Positions 17,556 through 26,652 of a stretch of 59,686 bases of DNA are shown here, in pieces. The notes under the pieces were generated by a model. It worked only from the letters and a program-made list of their open reading frames with translations, searched no databases and was not told where the DNA came from. How positions within the stretch are numbered: position 1 is the stretch's first letter; each line of letters opens with the position of its first letter. The stretch covers positions 1-59,686 of the forward strand of contig JAFIFY010000160.1 in assembly GCA_020831765.1 (NCBI GenBank). The letters are read 5' to 3'. Source of the DNA: Phycisphaeraceae bacterium (lineage in GTDB: Bacteria > Planctomycetota > Phycisphaerae > Phycisphaerales > Phycisphaeraceae). The translations under genes and the position numbers were made by a program.

Positions 17556-18380
17556 TCAGCGACCGGAACGTTCACTGTATCTCTGGACGAACGCCTCATA
17601 CTGCTCGGGCGTGTCGATGCCATCGAAGGCTTTTTCGACCTGAACCACGCCGATCGCCAGTCCGTGTTCGATGATGCGCAACTGCTCCAGTTGTTCGGTC
17701 CGTTCCAGCGGCGTGGGCGGGAGTTGAATATACCGCTGGAGAAAATCCCGGCGATAGGCGTAGAGCCCCAGGTGCCGGAGCCGATTTGCGCCCGAATCAT
17801 CGCGGTCGAACGGGATCGCCGCCCTGCTGAAATAGATGGCCCGGCCGTGTTGATCCACGACCACCTTGACGATGTTGGGATTCGCGGCCTGGTGCGGATC
17901 CGTGATCGGAGCGCAGAGCGTGAACACCACCCGATCCGACTTTCGCCGGAGTGCTTCGGTCATCCCATGGATCAACCGGTCGATATCTTCCGGATCAACC
18001 TCCGGCTCATCACCCTGAACGTTGATGATGATCGGCAAGGCATCAGGATCGATGCCGCATTCCCGGGCACGTTGCGGAGCGACAGCGTCCAATCCGCATG
18101 CGACTTCGGCGATTCGGCTGCTGCCGTTGGGATGATCCGGCCGGGTCATCACGCCCCTGCCGCCGGCGGACTGAACGGCTTCCAGGATTCGCAGGTCATC
18201 GGTGGCGACAAGGACATCGGTCAGCAGCCTGGCGCGGCGGACCTGCTCGAGCACGTGCATGATCAACGCCTTGCCCGTCCGGCTGAGCAAGGGCTTACCC
18301 GGCAGGCGCGTCGAGGCCATCCGGGCGGGAATCACGGCGATCGCGGGCACGGGAGATGTTGCGTCGGACTCAGGCGGCAA
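17556..18380 (-). CDS. kdsB: 3-deoxy-manno-octulosonate cytidylyltransferase
   Basis: A 274-residue nucleotidyltransferase that activates Kdo as CMP-Kdo for LPS inner-core synthesis. It carries the family N-terminus IPARMASTRLPGKPL, the VLVATDD segment near residue 57, a TRPDHPNGSSRIAE block near 82, and the NVQGDEPEVDP motif near 120 whose acidic residues bind Mg2+. TTG 18380 is used because GGAG lies 7 nt upstream; a GTG about ten codons downstream is an alternative. It is 30 bp downstream of the TPR gene and probably co-transcribed. Its presence implies a Kdo-containing LPS and so a diderm envelope. Confidence 0.92.
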   Translation of the reverse strand: MPPESDATSPVPAIAVIPARMASTRLPGKPLLSRTGKALIMHVLEQVRRARLLTDVLVATDDLRILEAVQSAGGRGVMTRPDHPNGSSRIAEVACGLDAVAPQRARECGIDPDALPIIINVQGDEPEVDPEDIDRLIHGMTEALRRKSDRVVFTLCAPITDPHQAANPNIVKVVVDQHGRAIYFSRAAIPFDRDDSGANRLRHLGLYAYRRDFLQRYIQLPPTPLERTEQLEQLRIIEHGLAIGVVQVEKAFDGIDTPEQYEAFVQRYSERSGR

Positions 18381-18410
18381 GGGGCGACTCCGAACTGAAC
18401 CGCCGGCGAC

Positions 18411-19904
18411 TCAGGCCGGATCGGCCGACGACTCCAGCTCCTGAACGAGCTTTCGCACCTCATCGAGCCGTTGGCGGATATCGCGGAAGTTGATATTGGC
18501 CTGAAGAATCTCGGATGCGATCTTCTGGGCCTCCCTGGCATGCTCGATCTTCCGGTCACGGCGGGCCAGCTTATCGAGCGTGTCCATCTGCTCGTAGCGA
18601 AGCTCCAGCGCCAGTTTGTCTCCGGTTGAATCGTGCAGCTTGACCGCTTCGCTGAACGTGCTGACCGCCTCGTCCATCCAGTCCTTGGCGACATAACACC
18701 GGCCGAGGTAGAGCAGTGATGAAGCACGATGCTTGGGATCATGGCGCGCCTGCTGAAACTCGGCTATGGCTTCGTCGTACTTCCGCACCGCATGGAGCCG
18801 TCGCCCGTATTGATAGCGAAGGCCCATGTCGGTCGGGTAGTTCTTGACCCGCTCTTCGTACTCGCCCAACTCGAACTTGACCTGGTGAACGGCCAGGTCC
18901 TGGACCTTCTGCTTGATCTTCTGGTTCTGCGGATCCTTCTCCAGCATGGTCTTGAGTTTGCGAAGCTCGCGATTGAACTGACCCATTCGGATATCGCCGA
19001 TGCGCACCTTGAAGCGATACTGGCCGGAGGTCTGCCAGAGTTCGTTGAGCAGGCGGATGGCCTCGGTCTCGGATTCGAAATCCCCCTTGTCCACCAGGGC
19101 CTGCACCAGGCGTTGGACGCGGTCCGGGTCGTTGGGGTCTTCCTCATACTCAGCGCGGCGGCGCTGGATCACCTCATCCTTGACCGACGCCGACTTGATG
19201 GTCGAATCACGCTGCTCCAGATCACGCTGACGTTCCGTATCTCGAATCGACGCCCGCGCGCCCTCTTCATAACGCCCCGCCTTCATGCTCAGCATCGCCT
19301 GCAGATCCTTGAGCTTTCGAAGCAACTCTGAATCGTTCTCGGCGAACTGTAACGCCCGCCGGCACGCCTCGACGGCCTTATCGTAGATTTCGATCCGTTC
19401 GAACAAGTCCATCAGCCGGACAAAAACCGACTTGCTCCCCTTCTTGGGCTGGACGGCCAGGTCCATGGCGATGCCACCGACCCAGTGGGCGACCTCTCCC
19501 ATATGAAGCTCATCGTGGGTTTCGTTCAACTGGACGCAATAATCCATGATCGATAACGCGAACTGGAGATTCACCGGATCCTTGGCCCAGAGCATCTCCG
19601 AGTGCAAAAGCTTATCCATGGGCGTCCGGCCGCCACTGGAGAGCTTCTCGGTGAAGCCCGGCGGTTTGCCCCCGGCGACTTTCCGCTTCAGGGCGACGTT
19701 GTGCAAAGCCTCGTGAACACCGAGGTTGTCCAGATCGTGACGCAGACCGTTGATGTAACACTCGATGGCATAGTCGTAATTGCGGGTATCGGCGACGGTC
19801 TTGGCCCGTTCAAACCATGGACGAGCCTTCCGCGGATCGTGCCGGATCGGCGCATCCTCGGACTTATCTTCCGACTTGTTCTTGCCAAAGAGTCCAAATG
19901 CCAT
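18411..19904 (-). CDS. Large TPR-repeat protein of unknown function
   Basis: A 497-residue soluble protein. The start at 19904 (MAFGLFGKNKSEDKSED) is preferred over an in-frame upstream start because the sequence before it is not protein-like. The remainder is a chain of tetratricopeptide helices, for example ARPWFERAKTVADTRNYDYA near the N-terminus, YDKAVEACRRALQFAEND in the middle and YDEAIAEFQQARHDPKHRAS near residue 375. A highly charged, coiled-coil-like stretch sits around residues 215-260 (RDTERQRDLEQRDS). No signal peptide or enzyme domain is visible. TPR proteins act as scaffolds; no partner is indicated except co-transcription with kdsB. Confidence 0.75.
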   Translation of the reverse strand: MAFGLFGKNKSEDKSEDAPIRHDPRKARPWFERAKTVADTRNYDYAIECYINGLRHDLDNLGVHEALHNVALKRKVAGGKPPGFTEKLSSGGRTPMDKLLHSEMLWAKDPVNLQFALSIMDYCVQLNETHDELHMGEVAHWVGGIAMDLAVQPKKGSKSVFVRLMDLFERIEIYDKAVEACRRALQFAENDSELLRKLKDLQAMLSMKAGRYEEGARASIRDTERQRDLEQRDSTIKSASVKDEVIQRRRAEYEEDPNDPDRVQRLVQALVDKGDFESETEAIRLLNELWQTSGQYRFKVRIGDIRMGQFNRELRKLKTMLEKDPQNQKIKQKVQDLAVHQVKFELGEYEERVKNYPTDMGLRYQYGRRLHAVRKYDEAIAEFQQARHDPKHRASSLLYLGRCYVAKDWMDEAVSTFSEAVKLHDSTGDKLALELRYEQMDTLDKLARRDRKIEHAREAQKIASEILQANINFRDIRQRLDEVRKLVQELESSADPA

Positions 19905-19933
19905 CAGGAAGACGCCCAGGTGTGGCTTGATAA

Positions 19934-19948
19934 CGGTCGAAGCGACCG
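19934..19948. promoter_or_regulatory. Inverted repeat CGGTCG-AAG-CGACCG in the TPR/dapB divergent region
   Basis: A perfect 6-bp inverted repeat with a 3-nt spacer lies 30 bp upstream of the TPR gene start, in the 194-bp divergent region shared with dapB. A TTGATA just before it (19928-19933, plus strand) could be a -35, but no good -10 follows at 17 bp. It may be a regulator site or a leader hairpin of the TPR mRNA. Confidence 0.3.
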
Positions 19949-20098
19949 GTAAGCCGCCATTCAATGGTAAGGCCGAGCAACCGACTGTCAAACACCAGGT
20001 TGCCTGGAAACCCAACCTGCCGTAACCTGCGACGGTCAAGATGGGTTAACCGCCCGGGTTCGGTGATTCCCCCCGCTTGGCCTTTTTCCCAAAGACCC

Positions 20099-20905
20099 AT
20101 GAGTGACACCCTGCTGATACATGGCGCCGCCGGTCGAATGGGCCGACGGCTGATTGCACTGGCGAGTGAGGATCCCGGTTGGCGGCTCGCCGCCGCGGTC
20201 GATTCTCCAAACGCCGCGACGATCGGAGAAGATGCCGGAACCATCGCCGGAATCGGCCCACTGGCTGTTCCGCTGTCTGATCGACTGCCGCGCATACCTC
20301 CGCCGGCGGTGGTGATCGATTTTTCCCTCCCCGGGGCACTGGGCGGGGTGCTTGAGACCGCTGTCCAGTTCGGCTACGCGCTGGTGATCGGCACCACCGG
20401 TCTGGATGAAGCCCAGCATGCCGAGATTGACCGGGCCGCGAGTCGTATTCCCGTGCTCCAGGCACCCAATATGAGCGTCGGGGTCAATGTCATGATCGAA
20501 GCGGTGTCGAGACTGGCCCGCCAGTTGGGACCGGAGTTCGATATCGAGGTGATCGAAGCCCATCACCGGTTCAAGCAGGATGCCCCGTCCGGCACCGCCG
20601 AGGCGCTGGCCAATGCCCTCTGCCGCGCGATCCAGGCCGACCCGGCAACAACGCTCGTACACGGCCGCCACGGGGTTGCCCCCAGGCGGAAGGGGGAAAT
20701 CGGTGTCCACGCGGTGCGCGGCGGCGACATCGCCGGAAAGCACACCGTCAGCTTCGCCACCCTCGGCGAAGAGTTACAGGTGATTCACCAGGCCTCCAAT
20801 CGAGACCTTTTTGCGCGAGGAGCGCTCCTGGCCGCACGCTGGCTGATCAGGAAGCCTGCCGGACGCTACGCCATGGCGCAGGTTCTGGGATTGGATAGCG
20901 CCTGA
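20099..20905 (+). CDS. dapB: 4-hydroxy-tetrahydrodipicolinate reductase
   Basis: A 268-residue NAD(P)H-dependent reductase of the lysine/diaminopimelate branch. It has the N-terminal dinucleotide loop HGAAGRMGRRL (residues 8-18), the IGTTGL segment near 100, the APNMSVGVNVM block near 123, and the catalytic signature EAHHRFKQDAPSGTA near 152, which supplies the general-acid His and the Lys/Gly-Thr substrate contacts. Length and order match the family. An upstream in-frame ATG at 19964 precedes non-conserved sequence and is rejected. A strong hairpin follows the stop codon. asd and hom, acting on the same pathway, are within 8 kb but in separate units. Confidence 0.93.
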   Translation: MSDTLLIHGAAGRMGRRLIALASEDPGWRLAAAVDSPNAATIGEDAGTIAGIGPLAVPLSDRLPRIPPPAVVIDFSLPGALGGVLETAVQFGYALVIGTTGLDEAQHAEIDRAASRIPVLQAPNMSVGVNVMIEAVSRLARQLGPEFDIEVIEAHHRFKQDAPSGTAEALANALCRAIQADPATTLVHGRHGVAPRRKGEIGVHAVRGGDIAGKHTVSFATLGEELQVIHQASNRDLFARGALLAARWLIRKPAGRYAMAQVLGLDSA

Positions 20906-20912
20906 CAGGCGG

Positions 20913-20930
20913 GCCGGGCCATCGCCCGGC
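20913..20930 (+). terminator. Hairpin directly after dapB
   Basis: A perfect 7-bp stem (GCCGGGC / GCCCGGC) with a CATC loop begins 8 bp after the dapB stop. No U-rich tail follows, so it is a weak intrinsic terminator or an mRNA 3'-end stabiliser. Confidence 0.5.
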
Positions 20931-21106
20931 GAATTGGTCGCATCCGCAGGGACAAGCCCGGGTGCCAAAACATTTCAATCTTCTGATCTTGGGCCGTTCC
21001 CGCCATCCCCCGGTTTACAGCCCACTGACTTGCCGCGCCCCGTTTGCCCGGCCTGCCCGGTATTGCTCCTGCCATCCCGTTCCGAGGCATCACTCAAGCC
21101 CGGGCA

Positions 21107-21135
21107 TTGGCGGGCTCGATAAAATCGGCTAGGAT
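21107..21135 (+). promoter_or_regulatory. Candidate sigma-70-type promoter of rpoN
   Basis: TTGGCG (21107-21112), 17 bp, then TAGGAT (21130-21135): each hexamer matches the consensus at four of six positions. It would start transcription near 21142 and give a leader of about 55 nt to the ATG at 21196. The 290 bp between dapB and rpoN contain nothing else beyond the dapB hairpin. Confidence 0.45.
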
Positions 21136-21195
21136 ATGCAAACTGCGTGCCACGGTGGCACCGCAGGCGTCAACAACGGGCAACTCGAGTGCATC

Positions 21196-22746
21196 ATGAG
21201 AATCGACGCTGGACAACACATGCGGATCGAGCAGCGGATGAAGCTGACGCCGCGGATGATCCAGTCGATGGAAATCCTGCAATTACCGTTGGTTGCGCTC
21301 GAAGAACGGCTGGAGCAGGAGCTGAGCAACAATCCCACGCTCGAGCTTCGCGAGCCGACGGACGCCGACCGGCAGAAGCTGCGCGAGGAGCTTGAACAGT
21401 CCCAACGCGACGATCGCGAGGGGGAGCGCGAGCTGCGGGTGGATGGTGACCCGGCCGGGAGCCATTCGGGCGAGGATTTCGAGCGTCTGAACAACCTCGC
21501 CGAGGACTATGGCGAAACCTGGAGCGGGAACACGCTTGAGAGCGACTCGTACCGACCGTCCATCCCCCGCTCGGATGGCGAGCGTGATGCGAAGATGGAT
21601 GCGATGGCCAACACCGCCGCGCGGGGCCAGAGCCTGTCCGAGCAGCTTCAGGACCAGTGGCACCTGTTTGATTTCGAATCCCGGATCATGGAAGCGGGCG
21701 ATTTTCTGATCGGCCTCATCGATGCCGATGGTTACCTGCGGCTCAGTCGTGAAGAGATACTGGCCCAGTCACCGCCGGGCATCGACGCTCAGGACATCGA
21801 TCAGGCGCTGCCCCTGCTCAAGGCCTCGCTCGAGCCGCCGGGGCTCGGGGCGTTTGACCTGCGTGAATGCCTGCTGTTGCAGATCCAGGCCACGGAGCGG
21901 CAGATCAAGGCGTCCAACGGGCGGAGCGAGGCGATCAAGACCCTGGCTCTGGAGCGAAAGCTGGTGGAGGATCATCTCAAGGACATTGAGGTCAACCGGC
22001 TGCCTCGAATCGCCAAGGTACTGAACGTGGGCATCGACGAGGTTCAGGAAGCGATCGCCGGACTCCGACGATTTCACCCTCGGCCCGGGCGGATTCTGGC
22101 CGGAGACACGCCGCCGGCGATCCGACCCGATGCCATTGTCGAATTTGACGAGGTCAACGACTGCTACACCGCGCGCCTGACCAACGATCGCTTCACCTCC
22201 GTGATGATCAACCCGCGCTACGCCAGGATGGCGAGGAATCCGGGTGTTGACAAGAAGACGCGCGAGTTCATCAGTGAGAACCTGCGCTCGGCCAAGTGGT
22301 TTCTTGAAGCGATCGACCAGCGCAACAGCACGCTGCTGCGCGTGATCGCGGTGGTGCTCAACGCCCAGCGCGAGTTCTTCGATTACGGCCCCCAGCATCT
22401 CCGGCCCCTGCCGATGACTTCGGTGGCCGATCAGCTTGGCATCCATGTGGCCACGGTCAGTCGCGCGGTCAGTGAGAAATACCTCGAAACGCCGCGCGGC
22501 AACTTCCCGTTGCGCATGTTCTTCAGTGGCGGAACCGAAACCGAGAGCGGCGAAGCGATGAGCTGGACCGCCGTTCAGGCCAAACTCCAGGAGATCATCG
22601 ACGCCGAGGACAAGAGCAATCCGCTCAACGACGATGAACTGGTCGAAAAGCTCCAGGCCAAGGGCATCGAGATCGCCCGCCGGACCGTGGCCAAGTATCG
22701 CAAGCAACTCAACATCCCCCCGGCGCGGCAACGCAAGCAATACTGA
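21196..22746 (+). CDS. rpoN: RNA polymerase sigma-54 factor
   Basis: A 516-residue sigma-54. All three regions are visible. The Gln/Leu-rich activator-interacting N-terminus (LTPRMIQSMEILQLPL) includes the usual NNPTLEL. An acidic linker spans about residues 60-130. The core-binding domain includes LGAFDLRECLLLQIQ near 218. The DNA-binding part has the helix-turn-helix LGIHVATVSRAVSEKYL near 415, ending in the RpoN box ARRTVAKYRKQ near 492. ATG 21196 is favoured; an upstream ATG at 21136 would add 20 unrelated residues. No enhancer-binding protein is encoded nearby, and no convincing -24/-12 site was found in the window. Confidence 0.95.
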   Translation: MRIDAGQHMRIEQRMKLTPRMIQSMEILQLPLVALEERLEQELSNNPTLELREPTDADRQKLREELEQSQRDDREGERELRVDGDPAGSHSGEDFERLNNLAEDYGETWSGNTLESDSYRPSIPRSDGERDAKMDAMANTAARGQSLSEQLQDQWHLFDFESRIMEAGDFLIGLIDADGYLRLSREEILAQSPPGIDAQDIDQALPLLKASLEPPGLGAFDLRECLLLQIQATERQIKASNGRSEAIKTLALERKLVEDHLKDIEVNRLPRIAKVLNVGIDEVQEAIAGLRRFHPRPGRILAGDTPPAIRPDAIVEFDEVNDCYTARLTNDRFTSVMINPRYARMARNPGVDKKTREFISENLRSAKWFLEAIDQRNSTLLRVIAVVLNAQREFFDYGPQHLRPLPMTSVADQLGIHVATVSRAVSEKYLETPRGNFPLRMFFSGGTETESGEAMSWTAVQAKLQEIIDAEDKSNPLNDDELVEKLQAKGIEIARRTVAKYRKQLNIPPARQRKQY

Positions 22747-22790
22747 GCCCGGACCAGGTCGCCGCGCGGACCGATGCGCCGGCCGGGCGC

Positions 22791-23840
22791 TCAGCGCGCC
22801 TCGATTCCAATCAATCGTTCGGCAATCTGCACGGCGTTGAGCGCAGCGCCCTTGCGGAGTTGGTCGCCGCACACGAACAGGTCCATACCACTGCCAATCG
22901 GTTCCTGACTGATGTCACACCGCAGACGGCCGATAAGGATGTCATCGCCGTGCGCGGCATCCAGCGGCGTCGGGAACCGGTTGTTGGCCCGGTCATCGAG
23001 CAAGCGGACACCCGGCGCTTTTTCAAGAAGCTCGCGAGCCCGGTCTTCATTCAGAGGTCGCTCGAACGTCAGGTTGATGGATTCAGCATGGGCGCGCATC
23101 ACGGGAACCCGGATGCACGTCGCGGTGATGCGTGTGCGGTTCGCCCCTTCCTGGCCCCATATCTTGTGCGTTTCTTTGACCATCTTCATCTCTTCGGTGT
23201 TGTAGCCGTTGGCCCCGATCTCGGTGTTGTGGCTGAAGAGATTGAAGGCGTACTGTTGCTTGAAGATTGAGCACGTCGGCGGCTTGCCGTCGAGCACTTC
23301 GCGGGTCTGGGTCTCGAGTTCGGCCATCGCCGCGGCCCCGGCGCCGCTGGCGGCCTGATAGGTCGAGACCACCATCCTCCGTACATTCGCTTCGCGGTGC
23401 AGCGGCGTCACCGCCAGAAGCATGATGATCGTCGAGCAGTTCGGATTCGCGATGATGCCGCCGCAGCCCGGGCGAATATGGCTCATGGCATCGGCGTTGA
23501 CCTCCGGCACCACCAGCGGCACCTCATCGGACATGCGAAATGCCGATGAGTTGTCCACGACCGTGGCCCCCTGTTCCGAAGCGATTGGCGCAAAACGTGT
23601 GCTGATCGAGCCGCCGGCGCTGAACAGGGCCAGCTCAACATCATCAAAACTCCTGTCGGTCAGGGCCTCGACGGTGTACTCACGACCGTTGTACGGAATC
23701 GCGCGGCCGGCGCTACGCTCGCTGGCCAGCAACTTCAGGCGGCCCACGGGGAACCGCCGCTGCTCGAGGACGGCCAGAAACTCGTGACCGACCGCGCCGG
23801 TCACGCCAACAATGGCAACATGGGGTGCGGACTCTTTCAT
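22791..23840 (-). CDS. asd: Aspartate-semialdehyde dehydrogenase
   Basis: A 349-residue enzyme that reduces aspartyl phosphate to the semialdehyde, the branch point for lysine/DAP and threonine/methionine. It shows the NADP loop GVTGAVG at residues 10-16, the active-site cysteine in NPNCSTI near residue 133, the QAASGAG segment near 160 and the catalytic histidine in VPVMRAHAES near 250. The start at 23840 puts the Rossmann loop at the right place; in-frame upstream sequence is Arg/Pro-rich and non-conserved. It converges with rpoN across 44 bp and lies downstream of a large secreted-protein gene on the same strand. Confidence 0.95.
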   Translation of the reverse strand: MKESAPHVAIVGVTGAVGHEFLAVLEQRRFPVGRLKLLASERSAGRAIPYNGREYTVEALTDRSFDDVELALFSAGGSISTRFAPIASEQGATVVDNSSAFRMSDEVPLVVPEVNADAMSHIRPGCGGIIANPNCSTIIMLLAVTPLHREANVRRMVVSTYQAASGAGAAAMAELETQTREVLDGKPPTCSIFKQQYAFNLFSHNTEIGANGYNTEEMKMVKETHKIWGQEGANRTRITATCIRVPVMRAHAESINLTFERPLNEDRARELLEKAPGVRLLDDRANNRFPTPLDAAHGDDILIGRLRCDISQEPIGSGMDLFVCGDQLRKGAALNAVQIAERLIGIEAR

Positions 23841-24092
23841 GGCAATGGCTCCAATCCGCCCAACCGGATTCACCCGCTTCAACGCGGCATCTTCCGGCAC
23901 GGATCGCCTCCCGGGCATCACGGGGCGTCTCCAGGCAAGTCGGCAGGGCCGTTTACAGGGCAGGCGGCACGGCGGGGGTTTCTCCATGCCGCGGGGTTCA
24001 CGGGGGTCAGGCCGACGGGCGGGCAAAGTCCGAGAGTATAACCCGTCGGCGATCCCACTCCTGGCGCTACGGTATCCCGGAGGGACTTGCGG

Positions 24093-25943
24093 TTAATCCG
24101 GCTGACGCTCAAGAAACGCCGCGTAGGCCAGAAGCAGTTCGATATGAATCGCGGTGTGGTCCATCCGCATGGCGAATTGGTCCAGGGCATCGCGGACGCC
24201 GCCCAGGGCACGCTCGGGCTCGGGCAGAAGCATCGCCAGTTCCGGCCCGATCTGCATCCCGAGGCTGAATGCAACCGCTTCATGGATTGCCCCCCGAAGC
24301 GTTGCCAGACGTTCCTGCCGGTCGGCCGGCAACCCCCGGGCGAGGGCTTCTTCCAGTTCGATCAGCGCAAGAGCCCTTCGCGCGTTCGGTTCCCCGCGAG
24401 GCGGCTGGGCCAGCGCCCCGGCCAGATCGGGCACATCCGAGTGCCGCAGCCGTTCCATCATGATCGCATTGCCCAGATAGGCCGCGCGCCGGAGAAAATC
24501 ATTGTTCGGCTCGATGGCATGAGACGCCAGCAGAGCCCGCATCTGAACCTCATCGCGCGGGATCGTATCCAGTGGGAGCGGTCTGCCGTCCCGCGAATCC
24601 CGAACCTCGACCAGGTAACGCAGTACACGTTCCGCGGCCTGCCGCCAGCGCTCCTGTCCATCGACCCGGTAGAGCGCCAGCCAAGCCAGCGCCGCGGCCG
24701 AGGGCTCGGACACACCGACGAACTCCCGATCCACCTGCCGCGTCGTCGCCGACTGGCGCATCATCAGAAACCGGCCATCCGGCCCCAGAATCGCCAGCAT
24801 CCAACCGGCCAGCTTCTGGGCATCTTCCAGAATCTCCCGCTCGGGCCGGTCGGTCACCTGAAGAAAACCAGCCAGTGCCGAGAGAGCCCGGGCATTGGCG
24901 CCAAGGTGAACCCAGCCATCTTCCTCCACGGCACCCAGAATCTGATCACGATGCTGCATCCGCCGAATCCGGGCCCGGATCGGCTCGACCATTCGACGCG
25001 CCACCTGGGGATCACCAGCGCCTCGGGTCAATCGCTGATGCATCACCACACCAAGCAGCGCCGCGGCCTGGCGTTCCACGATCGCGCCCGGCGCGCGTTC
25101 AGCCTCGTCGGCCAGATACAGATTCGGCACGCGCCCACCGCTATCGACCATGCCGCGCAGGTACTGCCCGGCCATCCGGGCCTGATTCAACACCGTTTCA
25201 CGATCGGGCCGATCCCAGACGCGATGCCCGCGAAAGAGCGGATAGGAGCCATGCTGATCGGCGAAGAATCCATGCGTGGAAAAGAAGATGAGTCGTCGCT
25301 CATCGAGGGTTGAAATGGAAACCGGCTGGCTGGGAACCGGGCGACGCCTGCCCAGATATCTCGTCATGCGGCTCAGTTCGATCGCCCCGCCCGGGGCCAC
25401 CAGATGCCGCGCCATCAGTTCATCCGGGAGAAAAGCCAGTCCGCTTTCCTGCTCGAAGGCGATGCCCACAAACGACCGATCAATCGTCAGCATGGCCTGC
25501 ATGGGCACTCGGCGCGGCTCGGTCACCTGATGGACCAGGTCCACCCGAACCCAGCGCGGCGGCGGGTCGAGAAACCCGGGAATGGCGCGAAGCTCAACCA
25601 GCGCCTGCTCCAGGGCCGCGACCACGCCCCTGCCTCGCCCCATCGCCACCGCCACCTCATCGCCACCATGAGCCGCGCTGACAAAAGCGATGCGCGGCTC
25701 TCGATCCTCCTGAGCCCAGCGCGGCAATTCGGGCCTCGATCCCGTATCAGCCAGAAGTCGAGTCGCCACCCAATCCACCAGAACGGTGTCCCGCGATCGC
25801 TCATCGCCCACCCGCATAAGCGGCTCGACCGATTCCAGCCGATCGAACCAGAACGCATCGGCATCACGTGCCGAATCCGCCAGCGCCGGGACAGACGCCG
25901 CCAAGGGCAACAGCACGACCACCCAGAGGAAGCACAGTCGCAT
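24093..25943 (-). CDS. Secreted protein of unknown function with a C-terminal alpha/alpha-toroid-like region
   Basis: 616 residues from ATG 25943, which is preceded by GGAGGGGG and starts a clean signal peptide (MRLCFLWVVVLLPLAAS...ALA). Residues 65-200 form a mixed alpha/beta region (RIAFVSAAHGGDEVAVA, then GRGRGVVAALEQALVELRA). Residues 280-600 are a long series of helices with small, aromatic-lined turns (GANARALSALAGFLQV, SAAALAWLALYRVD, and a final MRMDHTAIHIELLLAYA). The last block resembles the closing helices of alpha/alpha-barrel glycan epimerases and lyases. No catalytic set can be named. An exported carbohydrate-active or scaffold role is a guess. Confidence 0.65.
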   Translation of the reverse strand: MRLCFLWVVVLLPLAASVPALADSARDADAFWFDRLESVEPLMRVGDERSRDTVLVDWVATRLLADTGSRPELPRWAQEDREPRIAFVSAAHGGDEVAVAMGRGRGVVAALEQALVELRAIPGFLDPPPRWVRVDLVHQVTEPRRVPMQAMLTIDRSFVGIAFEQESGLAFLPDELMARHLVAPGGAIELSRMTRYLGRRRPVPSQPVSISTLDERRLIFFSTHGFFADQHGSYPLFRGHRVWDRPDRETVLNQARMAGQYLRGMVDSGGRVPNLYLADEAERAPGAIVERQAAALLGVVMHQRLTRGAGDPQVARRMVEPIRARIRRMQHRDQILGAVEEDGWVHLGANARALSALAGFLQVTDRPEREILEDAQKLAGWMLAILGPDGRFLMMRQSATTRQVDREFVGVSEPSAAALAWLALYRVDGQERWRQAAERVLRYLVEVRDSRDGRPLPLDTIPRDEVQMRALLASHAIEPNNDFLRRAAYLGNAIMMERLRHSDVPDLAGALAQPPRGEPNARRALALIELEEALARGLPADRQERLATLRGAIHEAVAFSLGMQIGPELAMLLPEPERALGGVRDALDQFAMRMDHTAIHIELLLAYAAFLERQPD

Positions 25944-26331
25944 GGATGCCCCCTCCAGCGAAACAACCGGCAACAATTTTCGGTGCGGCATGCTGTTAGC
26001 GTACGCCATCGCCGCCCGGTTTCAACTCACCCCCGGAGGAATCGCAAAGCCGGCGGATTCGGGGGGCGGGCCGATCAAGTGACCAAACGCTCGATAAATC
26101 GTGAGAAACGTGTGAATCCGCGGTGGTGTATTGAGCCCGGCGAGCCCGGTCGATATAAGATTCAGCATCTACCGCGATTCACTGGCCCTCGGGCAACCAC
26201 CGGCGTCAGGACCGCCTAAAAAAATTTGGGCCATTGCGGGCAAGGAAGCCTCGATCGCAAGGAGACTCTCCACGGTCAGATCAGTGCGGTCAGCCCAAAG
26301 TACCGGCCCGGAAAGACAAGGATGCAGAACC
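25944..26331. other. 388-bp divergent intergenic region
   Basis: This region lies between the divergent starts of the secreted protein gene (25943, minus) and the 77-residue gene (26332, plus). It holds the promoter at 26131-26159 and a leader of about 165 nt with several short purine-rich tracts, including an A7-T3 run near 26218-26227. No reading frame in it looks coding. Confidence 0.6.
26131..26159 (+). promoter_or_regulatory. Sigma-70-type promoter for the 77-residue gene
   Basis: TTGAGC (26131-26136), exactly 17 bp, then TATAAG (26154-26159). The -10 matches five of six consensus positions and the -35 four. The predicted start near 26166 leaves a 5' leader of about 165 nt before the ATG at 26332, which is unusually long for so small a gene. 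Confidence 0.6.
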
Positions 26332-26565
26332 ATGATTGATCAGATCCCAACCCAAACCTCGCCCCAGCTTTCCGAAGCGGAATGGGCGCTGGTACTTGAA
26401 CTGTTGCGCCGGGAACGAAGCCGACTGCCTGGCCTTTCCGAACACCAGTCGAATGCGTGCCATTCAGGCGGTCGGCCATCGGGCATGCCGCCGGCCGATC
26501 ACTTTGAACGCCTTAGCATGGTGGACCGGATCATCGGCAAGGTGCAGGAATCAGCAATCGCCTGA
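26332..26565 (+). CDS. Small conserved-looking hypothetical protein
   Basis: A 77-residue soluble protein. ATG 26332 has AAGGA at 26318-26322, and the residues from MIDQIPTQTSP onward look protein-like, whereas the upstream in-frame extension to 26131 does not and would start inside the promoter. The composition is acidic and helical (SEAEWALVLELLRRERSRL near residues 14-33), ending in MVDRIIGKVQESA. No motif or family was recognised. The well-formed promoter and ribosome site support it as a real gene. Confidence 0.65.
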   Translation: MIDQIPTQTSPQLSEAEWALVLELLRRERSRLPGLSEHQSNACHSGGRPSGMPPADHFERLSMVDRIIGKVQESAIA

Positions 26566-26652
26566 ACTCCGTAAACCCCTTGGCGCTCATCAAGCGGCGA
26601 AGCTCAAGGTTGGATCGTTGGGCGGCGGTTCTCGTGCAGATTGTGCAGGCCT

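Noticed and set aside
19905..20098. N-terminal extensions of the TPR protein and dapB into the divergent region
   Set aside because: The in-frame extra residues are not conserved-looking, and the two extensions would overlap each other; the later ATGs fit the families.
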